Shown: positions 24,945-34,223, counted from the first letter of the stretch. The stretch: DNA of 64,000 bases from CAYUMU01 sp964445985 (GCA_964445985.1 CAYUMU010000027.1:1-64000), one strand, 5' to 3'. A program made the numbers and translations. Notes: generated from the sequence alone by a model not told the origin.

Positions 24945-26987
24945 TCAACGACCCTTTGGCAAAAAGAGGATCGGCTCGGCGGCGCCCACCCCCGGTGGAA
25001 ACTCCGCCGTAATGGCGGCGTCGACCGTCTTGGCGGGCTTATCCGGATCGCTGAAATCGAGAATCAGCGCCTCATTGGCTTTGCGAATGTAAATGAGGCC
25101 GCTGTTCCACTCTGAGCGGATGAAGGGCGAGTTGTAACCTCGCGGAGGTGCAAGGTTGACCGGCTGATTGCCGATTTGGGGAGGCCGCTGCAGGCCGGCG
25201 AAGGTAATCGTGGCAAATTGCAGTTCGCCCTCCTTATATTGGATGGGCTGCGACTGCACCGCGGCTTGGAATGCCTCGAAATCGTGCTGGTAGTCGCTGG
25301 CCTGGTTGGCAATCAGAATCACCGGCGTCTTTTCCGAGCCTAACCGAATGAACGCCTTGTCGTCGTGAATGTTTTCCGATGGCTTCCAGGCGGGCGCCCA
25401 GGTGTAGCCGCCTTCCACCACTTTCAGCGCGGCGAACGCTTCGCCGTCTTGCACGAAGATCCAGCCCCCTTGCTCCACAACCTTATCGAGCGTGGGGCTG
25501 AAGTAGACTCGCAGATGCGCCGGCATTGCCGAGGAAGGGTTGGGCGGCGTGGGCGCCCACTTTTGCGTGATCAGCAGGTTGCGATCCTGCACGCTATAGA
25601 AGGGATTGAAGCCGTGCCAGTCTTTGGACTTCGCCGGCTCAACCTCAAACCCGATTCGCGCGAGAGGGTCGCTGGCGAAAACCACGCCTTGCCAGCGGTA
25701 GCCCATGCTGGCGTCGTCGAGCCAGGTGGGATCGAGCGCCGCCGAGCCGAGCACGTAGTCGCGGGTGGCGAAACCGTTTCGCAATACGCTGTGCTCGGGT
25801 TCGAGCGTTCGCCACAGCACGCCGTCGGGGTCGCCCATTCGTTTGCCGCCGCCTGCGGCCACCGGCCCCGGCCAACGCGTGGCAAAACGATAGACGCCGC
25901 GGTCCCGAGTGTCTTGGGCAAGATTCACAATGGCTTGCGGCGGATAGTAATTGCTGGTGGATCGCGCTCCGTCGCCAAGGGGGTTGTAGGCGCGACCGGG
26001 GGCATTGAAGAGCAGGTCGTATCCGCGATCGGCCATGCCGCCATCGTATTCGTGGCCCACTTTCACCCGGCTTTTCGGACCGCCGCGGGTGGTAAGCAGG
26101 GTTTCTTCCGCGATGACGGCGTAGGCCAGATCGAGATACATTTCGGCCTTGCGACGAAGAATTGGGTCCTCGGCGAAATCGCGCAACAAGAAGAGCGAAT
26201 TGATGCTGTCGCCTTGATAACTGGGTGAACCGGCTTCGACAAACTGCCCTCGCTTCGCGCGTTCATCGAGCCAATTCAAGAAATAAGCGCGGCGGGTTTC
26301 ATACTGCTCGGCCAGGGTCGAGCCATCGGCGTACTTCTGCCGTGCGTAGGCCGGAAGCTTCCGCAAGTATTGGGCGGCGAGCAGGTCGCAAACTTTGCTG
26401 GAGAGGTGATGGTTCTCCGAGCCCTCCATGTCCCAAACATTCCGTTTGGCTTCGGCCAGCTTGCTATTGGCCTGGGCCACCCGCCACATTTCTTGCTCCA
26501 GGTTGGCCACGGCCGCGGGTGAGAGCAGGCCGGGCAGCGGTCCGTGGTGGTAATTGGTGAGCCCATACAGGCGCATGAAGCTGACCCCGAACAAACTGAA
26601 GCCGAACTTGGGGTTGGCCGGCCACTCAAATTTTTCGGACTCGAAGAAGCGGTTGATCTCATCGGAGCGCTGCCCGAGCAAGAGAGAATTTAACCCATAG
26701 CGAGCCCAACCGATCGATTCAGAAGGCTTCGTGGTTTCCAATTTCAGCCGATCCATCCGGCCCGTGCCGGCCTGAATGCTGGCATGCAGACGCTCCAGAT
26801 AGTCTGCCGGCAGATCCCGCATATAGGCGGGTGGCCAGGTGATCTGCTTGGGCGTAAAGGTGCCGGCCTGAACCGAAGGAAGCGCTGCCTCCGCCGCTGC
26901 GACGGACCCGTACCCCGCGCTCGCGGCAAAGGCCAAGACGGCGAGCACCAGGCAGCGTATGCAACTGGAATGATTCGAACTTGGCAT
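24945..26987 (-). CDS. Large exported protein, possible polysaccharide lyase-like fold
   Basis: A 680-residue protein with a signal peptide (IRCLVLAVLAFAASAGYGSVAAA). The N-terminal half is rich in helices and in Tyr/Trp/His patches (MEGSENHHLSSKV, NYHHGPLPGLLSP), reminiscent of alpha/alpha-toroid polysaccharide lyases; the second half is beta-rich. This resemblance is by eye and weak, and no catalytic residues can be named. The ATG at 26987 is preferred to the long frame reaching 27317, which would overlap the DUF1501 gene. It lies 113 bp downstream of DUF1501 on the same strand and may share its transcript. Confidence 0.75.
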   Translation of the reverse strand: MPSSNHSSCIRCLVLAVLAFAASAGYGSVAAAEAALPSVQAGTFTPKQITWPPAYMRDLPADYLERLHASIQAGTGRMDRLKLETTKPSESIGWARYGLNSLLLGQRSDEINRFFESEKFEWPANPKFGFSLFGVSFMRLYGLTNYHHGPLPGLLSPAAVANLEQEMWRVAQANSKLAEAKRNVWDMEGSENHHLSSKVCDLLAAQYLRKLPAYARQKYADGSTLAEQYETRRAYFLNWLDERAKRGQFVEAGSPSYQGDSINSLFLLRDFAEDPILRRKAEMYLDLAYAVIAEETLLTTRGGPKSRVKVGHEYDGGMADRGYDLLFNAPGRAYNPLGDGARSTSNYYPPQAIVNLAQDTRDRGVYRFATRWPGPVAAGGGKRMGDPDGVLWRTLEPEHSVLRNGFATRDYVLGSAALDPTWLDDASMGYRWQGVVFASDPLARIGFEVEPAKSKDWHGFNPFYSVQDRNLLITQKWAPTPPNPSSAMPAHLRVYFSPTLDKVVEQGGWIFVQDGEAFAALKVVEGGYTWAPAWKPSENIHDDKAFIRLGSEKTPVILIANQASDYQHDFEAFQAAVQSQPIQYKEGELQFATITFAGLQRPPQIGNQPVNLAPPRGYNSPFIRSEWNSGLIYIRKANEALILDFSDPDKPAKTVDAAITAEFPPGVGAAEPILFLPKGR

Positions 26988-27100
26988 GGTGTGTTCTTTA
27001 TTCAGGGCCAACGACGGAAGCAGCATGAAACCATTCCGACAGGTTGGTACACGATTGGGACCGGGAAGAACTATTGGGGACGTTGGTGCGATAACGGGCA

Positions 27101-28378
27101 TCACTCGAAGAGGCTGGCAACTGGGGCGCCATCGTGGGCGACGGTGAAAGGGCGGCCGGAGGGGGAGTGCTCGACCTGCTTGAGATCGAGGCCGATGGCC
27201 TGGGCGATGGTCGCATTGAAGTCGGGCATGGTGACGGGATCTTGCGCGACGCGCTGGGCCGCGGCGTCGGACTGCCCATGCACGTAACCGCCCTTGATGC
27301 CGCCGCCGGCCAGCCACCAGGTAAAAACCGCCGGGTGATGTCCGCGTCCGGCCGTGTATTCATCGATTTTTGGGGAGCGGCCGAATTCGGTGGCCATGAC
27401 CACCAGGGTCGAATCGAGGAGACCGCGCTGATGGAGGTCGTCGAGCAGGGCGGCCATGGTTTGGTCGGCCGAGGGGGTCATGCGTTTCATCGAAACGAGT
27501 TGGTCGTTGTGCGTATCCCAGTTCTGATCGTCTTCGACTTCGATGAATCGAACGCCTTGCTCCACCAGTCGCCGCGCGAGCAGGCAACCACGGCCAAAAG
27601 TATGCGAGCCATAGGCGGCCAGCGTGCGTGGATTTTCTTGCGCGATATCGAAGACTTTGAGGTCGCGACTTTTCATCAGGGCGACGGCCTCGGCCTGGAT
27701 TTGCCGATAGGCGGCCACCGAACGCTGGGGCGCGCGCTGGGCGAAATTCTGGCCGAGGGCGCGGGCCAACTCGGAGCGGCGGGCCAAATCCGCCGCGGTT
27801 GTCTTCGCCAACGGCCGCGAGTTTTGCAGGCCGGCAGCCGGGTCAACGATGGGCAGCGGGGCCAGGTGCGACTCCATATAGCCGGCGCCCGTATGCTGTG
27901 GGCTGCCATTGATAAGAATATTGCCTGGCAGCAGCGCGTTTTCAGATCCTAAATGTTTGAGCGCCCAGGCGCCGAGCGCGGGATGGGCGATGGTGGCGGT
28001 TTGGAAGTAACTGGTGTGGGCCAGGTAGTTGCCGCGTTCATGAACACCCTGGGTGGAGGTCATGGAACGCACCAGGCAGATGTGGTGCATCCGCCGGGCG
28101 AGTTGAGGAAACCATTCCGAGATTTGCACACCGGGCGCCGAGGTAGGAATGGTCTGTACGCCAGCCATTTCGGCGCGGCCGGGCTTGGGGTCGAAGGTGT
28201 CGATATGGGAGATGCCGCCGCGAAGGTAAAGATAAATGACACTCTTGGCCTTGGCGGTCTGTAGCGGGGCGGCGCGCGACGGCGAGGCGAACGCCGACGA
28301 GGCAGCGGGCAAAACATTCACGCCCAGGAATGCCTTGGCGAACCATTCCATAAACTGGCGGCGGGCGATGTCTGACAT
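27101..28378 (-). CDS. DUF1501 family protein with twin-arginine-type N-terminus
   Basis: A 425-residue protein. The N-terminus reads DIARRQFMEWFAKAFLGVN, a twin-arginine signal pattern, followed by the DUF1501 block YLYLRGGISHIDTFDPKPG. The fold belongs to the alkaline phosphatase-like superfamily, and later blocks (EVEDDQNWDTH, VVMATEFGRSPK, GRGHHPAVF) carry the Asp, Glu and His residues that would bind metal. The biochemical role of DUF1501 proteins is not established. The upstream gene (DUF1549/DUF1553 cytochrome) ends 19 bp before this start, the standard planctomycete pair. Confidence 0.92.
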   Translation of the reverse strand: MSDIARRQFMEWFAKAFLGVNVLPAASSAFASPSRAAPLQTAKAKSVIYLYLRGGISHIDTFDPKPGRAEMAGVQTIPTSAPGVQISEWFPQLARRMHHICLVRSMTSTQGVHERGNYLAHTSYFQTATIAHPALGAWALKHLGSENALLPGNILINGSPQHTGAGYMESHLAPLPIVDPAAGLQNSRPLAKTTAADLARRSELARALGQNFAQRAPQRSVAAYRQIQAEAVALMKSRDLKVFDIAQENPRTLAAYGSHTFGRGCLLARRLVEQGVRFIEVEDDQNWDTHNDQLVSMKRMTPSADQTMAALLDDLHQRGLLDSTLVVMATEFGRSPKIDEYTAGRGHHPAVFTWWLAGGGIKGGYVHGQSDAAAQRVAQDPVTMPDFNATIAQAIGLDLKQVEHSPSGRPFTVAHDGAPVASLFE

Positions 28379-28397
28379 ATCGATTAAACCAGAAATA

Positions 28398-30779
28398 TTA
28401 TTGAATGAAGAGAAACTCGGGCGAATTGAGCAAAGCCCAAATCAAGTCTTCCGCCGGAGTGGGACTGCTTGCGTACAACGGGAGCGCTCGCCGCAACTCG
28501 AGGGGTTCGGGACCGCGGACGAAAATCGCCTGATAAATTGCTCTGACACTTTGTTCCGCGCCCTCCTGAGATGCCAGGCTGGCGCGAAGGTAAGAGTCAT
28601 GGTCTAATGCCCGCTGCGTTAACTCTCCGTTCATCAGGGCCAGGGAATGGGTGATATTGGGGGTCGTATTGAAAGCGTCGATCTCGCGGCGATCGGATTT
28701 GCCGAATTGCCGCAGAAAATGTCCTTGGGGAATGGGAGTGGGGATTTCCGCTGCTCTGAGATACTCCCGGGGGAGGGCGCTCCAGCGGGGATCGGTTTCG
28801 TCGGCAAAGGAGGGGCCGGCCATTTGAATGGCGTTGCGATAGGCGTCGAAGCGGGCATTCTCGGCGGCATGCCGTGATTGAAGTTCTTTCACCAGCCGAG
28901 CGTCGCCTTGAGCCTTGGCCGCCGCGACGGCTTCGTGCTGTTGGGCGAGTTGCTGCACATAGGCGCGATGCTTGACGCGATAATCCATTTCTACCCGAGC
29001 CCGCTCGATGATCTGGTCCGCCGTCAGGCGGGCAAGCTCTTGCAGTCGCTGGGCGCTCATGATCGAGTGGTCGTGGCGGAGCAATCGCTTGCGTTCATCG
29101 AGATCTTTTACGATAAATACCAGCAGCGAATCCCAGAGTTGCTCCGCCGAGAGCCGCCGCAAGAGCGGGCCTTGCAAGCGGTAGACGGAGCCAGGCTCGG
29201 GTTCTTCTCGTACCGATTGGCTTTGATACAGGCGGCTGTTGAGCAGCACCGTCAGGAAAGCTCGTTCATCGAACTTTAAGCCGACGCCCATTTGTGTCAG
29301 AAATTCGAGCAATGCCGAGTGCTCCGCGGGCTCAATCACCGACAGGCTATCGACCGGCTCGATCAATCCCCGGCCCATCACCCTTTTCCAAAGCCGATTG
29401 GCATAATTGAGGGCAAAGCGGGGGTTGCGCGGCGACACCATCCAGTTGGCCAAGGCGGTGCGCCGGTTGGCGGTGGTGGAGGGAGCCTCGTCGCCGAAGA
29501 ACGTGCGTTCGCCGGTCGGTTTGCCTCGAAGCTCTGCGTCGTACGGGTAGTCGTCAGGAAAGGTGATCCGGTGATCCGTGTCTCTCGTTAAACGCTTCAG
29601 GTACGAAATGGTGCGGCTCACTTCGTTGCGAAAAGCATCGCCGGCGTTCATTTCGTTCAGGCGAGCCTGAATTGCGGGCCATTGTTTGACATTGTCGGTG
29701 GAGTAGCCCGCCGATGAATAAAGGTTGGAAACGCCATAGGTATAGCCGGCGAGTTGATAGAAATCTTTTTGAGTGATGGGTTCTTGAGGATGATCGTGGC
29801 ACTGGGCGCATTCCATGCGTGTGCCCAGAAAAATGCGAGACATATTCGACATATGCTCGAGGGGCATGCCCATGTCGCGGAGATAGAAGCCTACCGCGCC
29901 GTTTTCCCACAGGTAGCCGCTGGCCGTGACCAGTTGGCGAACGAACTCGTCGTGCGGCATGCCTGAGCGAATGGACTGTTTTACCCAATCGTCGTACAGC
30001 CAGCCAGGCTGGCCAGGAATGCCAGTCGTGACAAGACGTAGCTGATCGGCCTTCCAATTGAAGGTGTGGCTGACGTAAGCCTCGCCGTGCAGCAGGCGAT
30101 CGATCAATGCCGCTCGCTTATCGGGGCTGTTGTTCTGTAAGAATTCCTGGCTTTCTGCCAGGCTGGGAATGCGACCAGCGACGTCGAGGTAGACCCGCCG
30201 CAAGAAAACTTCATCGCTGATGGGCCGGTTAAGCGAGGTGCCTTGGGCGGCGTGCCTTTGCTCGATCCGCTGGTCGAGTTGCTTGATCAGGAGTTGGGTG
30301 TCGGCGGGAGGATGCGCGGGGGAGTTGGCTTTGCCGAGGGGGCCGCGGTGGTTGAATTCCACCCAATCGCCGAGCTTGGCTCCGCTGGCAATCCAGGTTT
30401 TGAGCAGGTCGCGTTCTTCGTTACTGAGAGGCTGGGCGCCGCCCTTGGGGGGCGGCATGACATCGGGATCGGTGATCGGGAGGGAAACGCGGCGCAGCAA
30501 CTCGCTATTTTCCGGCATGCCGGGAACGATTACGCCGCTATCGTGAATGCCTTGGGCCGAATCCAAGCGCAGCCCGCCCTGGGGGTCGGTTTGCTTGGCG
30601 CTGTGGCAACTAAAGCAGCGATGGTAGAGCAGCGGCAAGATTTGCCGCTGGAAGCCATGTGCGTCGTCGGCGACGCCCCGGGGAAGGGGGCCGGCGAGTA
30701 GCGCGAACGCCAGGAAGAAGAAAGCGACGCCGACGTTGGGATAACTTTGCCGCATGCGGCGCCGCGGGGCTTGTGCCAT
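28398..30779 (-). CDS. PSCyt1/DUF1549/DUF1553 planctomycete cytochrome protein
   Basis: A 793-residue exported protein with an N-terminal hydrophobic segment (VAFFFLAFALLAGPLP). A cytochrome-like domain with CFSCHS lies near residue 55, followed by the DUF1549 domain, including the CAQCHDHPQEPI motif, and the C-terminal DUF1553 domain (NWMVSPRNPRFALNYANRLW, ALLNSPEFLFIQ). Two CxxCH haem-binding motifs are visible. Such proteins are hallmarks of Planctomycetes and sit next to DUF1501 genes, as here; the pair is proposed to act on polysaccharides, but activity is unproven. A start at the Met 8 codons downstream (30755) is also possible. Confidence 0.93.
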   Translation of the reverse strand: MAQAPRRRMRQSYPNVGVAFFFLAFALLAGPLPRGVADDAHGFQRQILPLLYHRCFSCHSAKQTDPQGGLRLDSAQGIHDSGVIVPGMPENSELLRRVSLPITDPDVMPPPKGGAQPLSNEERDLLKTWIASGAKLGDWVEFNHRGPLGKANSPAHPPADTQLLIKQLDQRIEQRHAAQGTSLNRPISDEVFLRRVYLDVAGRIPSLAESQEFLQNNSPDKRAALIDRLLHGEAYVSHTFNWKADQLRLVTTGIPGQPGWLYDDWVKQSIRSGMPHDEFVRQLVTASGYLWENGAVGFYLRDMGMPLEHMSNMSRIFLGTRMECAQCHDHPQEPITQKDFYQLAGYTYGVSNLYSSAGYSTDNVKQWPAIQARLNEMNAGDAFRNEVSRTISYLKRLTRDTDHRITFPDDYPYDAELRGKPTGERTFFGDEAPSTTANRRTALANWMVSPRNPRFALNYANRLWKRVMGRGLIEPVDSLSVIEPAEHSALLEFLTQMGVGLKFDERAFLTVLLNSRLYQSQSVREEPEPGSVYRLQGPLLRRLSAEQLWDSLLVFIVKDLDERKRLLRHDHSIMSAQRLQELARLTADQIIERARVEMDYRVKHRAYVQQLAQQHEAVAAAKAQGDARLVKELQSRHAAENARFDAYRNAIQMAGPSFADETDPRWSALPREYLRAAEIPTPIPQGHFLRQFGKSDRREIDAFNTTPNITHSLALMNGELTQRALDHDSYLRASLASQEGAEQSVRAIYQAIFVRGPEPLELRRALPLYASSPTPAEDLIWALLNSPEFLFIQ

Positions 30780-31058
30780 GATGAGCCTTGCCCAGTTGCC
30801 AGGGGTGAATGAGCCAGAGGATGCAACACGAACATCTTAACGTAGCGCCCTGGAGTTTCAAAATGTTGGCCCTTCACAACCGCGGGCCAAGACCCCAGGT
30901 CCGCGGCACGCCGGTTGCTTTTTTGCTAAACTGGTAACTGAACCAGTTGGTCGCCGCGGAACGCCCCCATTGGCAACGTCGAATGCGTACCGCGCGGCTG
31001 TTGACAACCCAATCCTCGTTCATCATTTTTTGACACCCCAGGCATAAAGGAATCTCAC

Positions 31059-31589
31059 ATGGGACCAACAACGATGAATCAGCCTGCGAAGCAGGGCGAG
31101 ACAACGGGCGCCGTTCATTCGCGGACGGGACTTTCTGAAGGGGCCGTGACGGAAATTTGCAACGAGCTGCGTCCGCTGCTAGCCGACGTGTTCGCCTTGT
31201 ACATGAAGACCAAGAACTTTCACTGGCACATCAGCGGCCCGCACTTTCGCGACTATCACCTGTTGTTAGACGAGCAAGCCGACCAGATTTTTGCCATGAC
31301 CGACGAGATTGCCGAGCGCGCCCGCAAACTCGGCGGGGACACGCTGCGATCGATCGGCGATGTCGCCGCGCACCAGCGCCTGCACGACAACAATGCGGTT
31401 CGCGTGCCCGCGGCCGAAATGCTCACCGAGCTGGCCCGCGACAATCGAAGTCTGACGGGCTACTTGCGCCAAGCCCACGAGATTTGCTCGCGGAACAACG
31501 ATGTCGCCACGACCAGTTTGATTGAGAACTGGATCGACGAAACGGAACGCCGCACCTGGTTCCTCACCGAATCCATCGGCGAATACTAA
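31059..31589 (+). CDS. dps: Dps family DNA-binding ferritin-like protein
   Basis: A 176-residue protein. The ferroxidase-centre region KTKNFHWHISGPHFRDYHLL with the downstream LDEQADQIFAMTDEIAER is the Dps signature; the His and Asp/Glu residues bind iron at the dimer interface. Dps forms a 12-subunit shell that stores iron, consumes peroxide and may bind DNA. About 25 residues precede the core and are not strongly basic. AAAGGA lies 8 bases before the ATG. The gene ends tail to tail with the flavoprotein gene, overlapping by 4 bases. Confidence 0.93.
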   Translation: MGPTTMNQPAKQGETTGAVHSRTGLSEGAVTEICNELRPLLADVFALYMKTKNFHWHISGPHFRDYHLLLDEQADQIFAMTDEIAERARKLGGDTLRSIGDVAAHQRLHDNNAVRVPAAEMLTELARDNRSLTGYLRQAHEICSRNNDVATTSLIENWIDETERRTWFLTESIGEY

Positions 31590-32854
31590 GAGCGTATGTC
31601 GTTGGTATTGTCGGCGGCCGCGGCTTGTTCGGCGCGAAGTTCGTCCATGAGGGGCCAGAGCACGTCGAGATCGTCTTTGAACAGGTCGCCGATCAGCACG
31701 TCGGTCACCAGCCCTTTGAGGTCGGGATGCCGGCGAATGAAGCGGCCGAAGCTGAAGCCGTTATAGAACTCCATGACCAGCCGCCGCATGCGTTCCATGC
31801 CGCGCACGTACTCGGCTTCCCAGCTTCGCAGTTGCTGTTCCGAAGTATCGCCGGCCGCGAGCCCCGCGGTGACAGCGTCGGCGGCCATGGCGCCAGAGGT
31901 GAGCGCCAGGAGCACGCCCGACGAATAGAGGGGATCGAGAAAGCCAAAAGCGTCGCCCACTAAAACCCAGCCATCGCCCGCGGCCTGCCGAGTGCGATAC
32001 GAGTATTCTCGTTGGGCGTGGAAAATATCGCACTGCGTGGCATTGGCGATGAGGGGTTGCAGGCCGGGGCAGCGGCTCACTTGCTCGGCGTAGACGCTTT
32101 CCAGATCGCGGCTTTCGCTGTCGCCGAAGAGCTCCTCCCGATTGGAGACCACGCCCACGCTTACAATGTCGTCATGCAGCGGGATATACCAGAACCAACC
32201 CCGTTTACCCTCGGTCTGAATGACCAGGGTGGCGCCTTCATCGCGTCCCGTGGCGCGGTGGGCGCCGCGCCAGTAAGTCCAGACGGCCAATTTCTTCAGT
32301 TCTGGATCCCACTCGCGCAGCTTGAAACGGTCGAGCAGCAGCGAACTTTGGCCCGCGGCATCGATAACCACCTTGGCGCGGACTTCTTTGGTTTGTCCCG
32401 CGTGTTGCACCTGGAGCCCCACGGCCCGCTCGCCCTCGAACAGCACTTCTTGCACGCGGGTGGCTTCGTGAACTTCCACGCCATGTTCGCGGGCATTCGC
32501 CAGCATGAGGTGGTCGAACTCGCTCCGCCGCACTTGCCAGGTTTGCGACGACTCGTGAGGGCGGTGGTCGATAAAATAGAACGGTTCGGAAAGCCGGCCC
32601 GCCGGATTCACGAACTGCACGCTGTACTTTTTAACGAAATGACTGCCGCGCATCTTGGGCAGCATGTTGAGCCGCTTGAGCACCTGGTAGGTGTGGGGGA
32701 TCAACGATTCGCCGATATGGAAACGGGGGAACCGCTCGCGCTCGTACAGCGCCACGCGATATCCCTGTTGGGCAATGAGGGTAGACACGGTGGAACCGGA
32801 GGGACCGCCGCCAATGACAGCCACGTCGACATCGGTGGAAAACGTATCAGGCAT
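31586..32854 (-). CDS. FAD-dependent halogenase-like oxidoreductase
   Basis: A 422-residue flavoprotein. The FAD-binding motif GGGPSGS is at 15-21, and the second FAD block is VLVGDAFGFLDPLYSSGV. At 220-225 the sequence is WFWYIP, matching the WxWxIP motif of flavin-dependent halogenases; Lys75/Lys76 lies where the catalytic Lys of that family is expected. Related geranylgeranyl-reductase-like proteins share the fold but usually lack this motif. The substrate is unknown and no biosynthetic cluster surrounds it. AGGA lies upstream of the ATG. The stop overlaps the Dps stop by 4 bases. Confidence 0.85.
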   Translation of the reverse strand: MPDTFSTDVDVAVIGGGPSGSTVSTLIAQQGYRVALYERERFPRFHIGESLIPHTYQVLKRLNMLPKMRGSHFVKKYSVQFVNPAGRLSEPFYFIDHRPHESSQTWQVRRSEFDHLMLANAREHGVEVHEATRVQEVLFEGERAVGLQVQHAGQTKEVRAKVVIDAAGQSSLLLDRFKLREWDPELKKLAVWTYWRGAHRATGRDEGATLVIQTEGKRGWFWYIPLHDDIVSVGVVSNREELFGDSESRDLESVYAEQVSRCPGLQPLIANATQCDIFHAQREYSYRTRQAAGDGWVLVGDAFGFLDPLYSSGVLLALTSGAMAADAVTAGLAAGDTSEQQLRSWEAEYVRGMERMRRLVMEFYNGFSFGRFIRRHPDLKGLVTDVLIGDLFKDDLDVLWPLMDELRAEQAAAADNTNDIRS

Positions 32855-32895
32855 ATCAGTTTCCTAATAAATGAATCTTTGGGAGTGAAGACGCG

Positions 32896-32977
32896 TCAAC
32901 CCGTCATACCAGCGAAGAACCTGCCCCCCCCCTTGAAGACGGCGGGCCTGCCCTCGTGAATACGGGGGCGGGAATCC
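32896..32977. repeat. REP-like intergenic repeat
   Basis: Contains a GTCATACCAGCGAAG start and a GCGGGAATCCAGG end, matching the general form of bacterial REP elements, with about 40 bp of C-rich sequence in between. A related sequence lies at 14210-14240. It sits in the region before the leftward flavoprotein gene. Confidence 0.5.
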
Positions 32978-33107
32978 AGGAGCAGCGGAACACAATTTCA
33001 ATCCAATGCGGCCCAGCCCCACCAAAAAACCGCCGCATCTCCCCCTTCAACTCCGCACTCCGAATTCCCCACTCCGCACTTCCCCCACAATACCCGTTGA
33101 AACATTT

Positions 33108-33121
33108 ATTGTCTAGACAAT
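33108..33121. promoter_or_regulatory. Perfect 14-bp palindrome, possible operator
   Basis: ATTGTCTAGACAAT is a perfect palindrome in an AT-rich stretch, 118 bp upstream of the small exported protein at 33239. The TGTCTAGACA core resembles operators of GntR-family regulators, but no regulator gene is adjacent. The rest of 32855-33238 holds the REP-like repeat and low-complexity C-rich sequence. Confidence 0.45.
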
Positions 33122-33238
33122 CATTTTCGCGGGGCGGAACCAAAACCTGGACACCCGCCATCGCTTTCGCCTACCATACATTGGCGCCCAACCGCCGATC
33201 CCCCGAGGCGCCTCCCATCACTCGCAAGGGCATGTTCG

Positions 33239-33457
33239 ATGAAACTTCTACCTTGGCTTGCCGCCGCCTGCTTCGTTCCTTCCCTGCTGCCCGCAGCCGA
33301 GCCCCCAGTTCCGCCCACATTGGATATCGAGGCGCTCCAAACCGTGGCCAAAGAGTTCAAAACGCTCGAAGAATTCCAGGACAACTTGCTACTGCTCATC
33401 CACGGCGGCACCCTCACCGTCAAGCAACCGGAAGCCCGTAATCCCGAAGAAAAATGA
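33239..33457 (+). CDS. Small exported protein (72 aa)
   Basis: Starts MKLLPWLAAACFVPSLLPAAEP, a clean Sec signal peptide with likely cleavage after PAA, leaving about 53 residues (IEALQTVAKEFKTLEEFQDN, then LLLLIHGGTLTV). No family is recognised. The codon pattern is coding-like and an SDR gene starts 37 bp after its stop on the same strand, so the two may form an operon. No ribosome binding site is strong. Without database comparison it stays a hypothetical secreted protein. Confidence 0.6.
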   Translation: MKLLPWLAAACFVPSLLPAAEPPVPPTLDIEALQTVAKEFKTLEEFQDNLLLLIHGGTLTVKQPEARNPEEK

Positions 33458-33494
33458 CCGTTCCACGGAACGAACATCCCCAGGAGCAACCGCG

Positions 33495-34223
33495 ATGGAA
33501 AGACTGTTGGGCAAGGTGGCGTTGGTAACCGGCGCCAACCGAGGGATCGGCCGGGCCATTGCCCGAGGTCTGGCCAAAGAAGGCGCCTCGCTCGTTCTAG
33601 CGGCCCGCACGGCGGAAACGCTGGGCGAAGCCGCCGCGGAAATGGAGTCGTTGGGCGCGGAGGTGCTGGCGGTTCCCACCGATGTCACTGACGAAGCGGC
33701 AGTCGAAAGCCTGTTCGGTCAATTGGTCTCCCGGTTCGACAAGCTCGATCTGCTGGTGAACAACGCCGGGGCATTCAACGGCGGCTCGCTCGATGAGCTA
33801 TCGCTGGCCGACTGGGAACATGTGATGGCCGTGAATCTGCGGGGACCGTTTCTCTGCACTCGCGCCGCCCTGCGATTGATGAAGCCGCGCAAGGAAGGGC
33901 GGATCATCAATATCGGGTCGATCTCGGCCCAACGCAGCCGGATGAATTCGGCGCCTTATACCACTTCCAAAAACGGCATTTGGGGGTTGACCCAGAGCAC
34001 CGCTTTAGAAGGTCGAAACTATGGCGTAACCTGCTGCTGTTTGCACCCCGGCAACGTGATGGTGGAGCGGCGCGAAACCGTGCGGCGGGAAGACGCCGAA
34101 CCGATGATGGACCCCAGCGACATTGCCGAGGTCGCCGTGCTAATGGCCTGCCTGCCGCCGAACGTGGAAATGCTGGAGGCGATTGTGCTGCCGCGCGACC
34201 AGCTCTATGTGGGCCGCGGATAA
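33495..34223 (+). CDS. Short-chain dehydrogenase/reductase
   Basis: A 242-residue NAD(P)-dependent oxidoreductase with the classical SDR motifs: TGANRGIG at about 13-20, NNAG near residue 88, the catalytic Ser in INIGSISAQRS, and Tyr-x3-Lys in APYTTSKNG. The C-terminal segment (LPPNVEMLEAIVLPRDQLYV) is typical of SDRs that end in a loop rather than a fully conserved GG motif. Substrate unknown. The ATG at 33495 follows AGGAG by about 8 bases; the longer frame from 33258 shadows the small exported gene. The next gene is convergent, 4 bp away. Confidence 0.9.
   Translation: MERLLGKVALVTGANRGIGRAIARGLAKEGASLVLAARTAETLGEAAAEMESLGAEVLAVPTDVTDEAAVESLFGQLVSRFDKLDLLVNNAGAFNGGSLDELSLADWEHVMAVNLRGPFLCTRAALRLMKPRKEGRIINIGSISAQRSRMNSAPYTTSKNGIWGLTQSTALEGRNYGVTCCCLHPGNVMVERRETVRREDAEPMMDPSDIAEVAVLMACLPPNVEMLEAIVLPRDQLYVGRG

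Noticed and set aside
23263..24948. 561-codon minus-strand open frame opposite the KAS II gene
   Set aside because: Composition is His/Val/Gly-rich with no motif, while the plus strand encodes a complete ketosynthase with its catalytic triad.
26988..27317. Upstream extension of the large exported protein (start at 27317)
   Set aside because: It would overlap the DUF1501 gene by about 215 bp and precede the signal peptide with non-protein-like sequence.
31586..31589. 4-base overlap of the Dps and halogenase-like stops as a regulatory feature
   Set aside because: Tail-to-tail overlap of a few bases is common in compact genomes and needs no special explanation.
33258..33494. Upstream extension of the SDR gene
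   Set aside because: It overlaps the small exported gene in another frame; the ATG at 33495 has AGGAG and starts the SDR fold.
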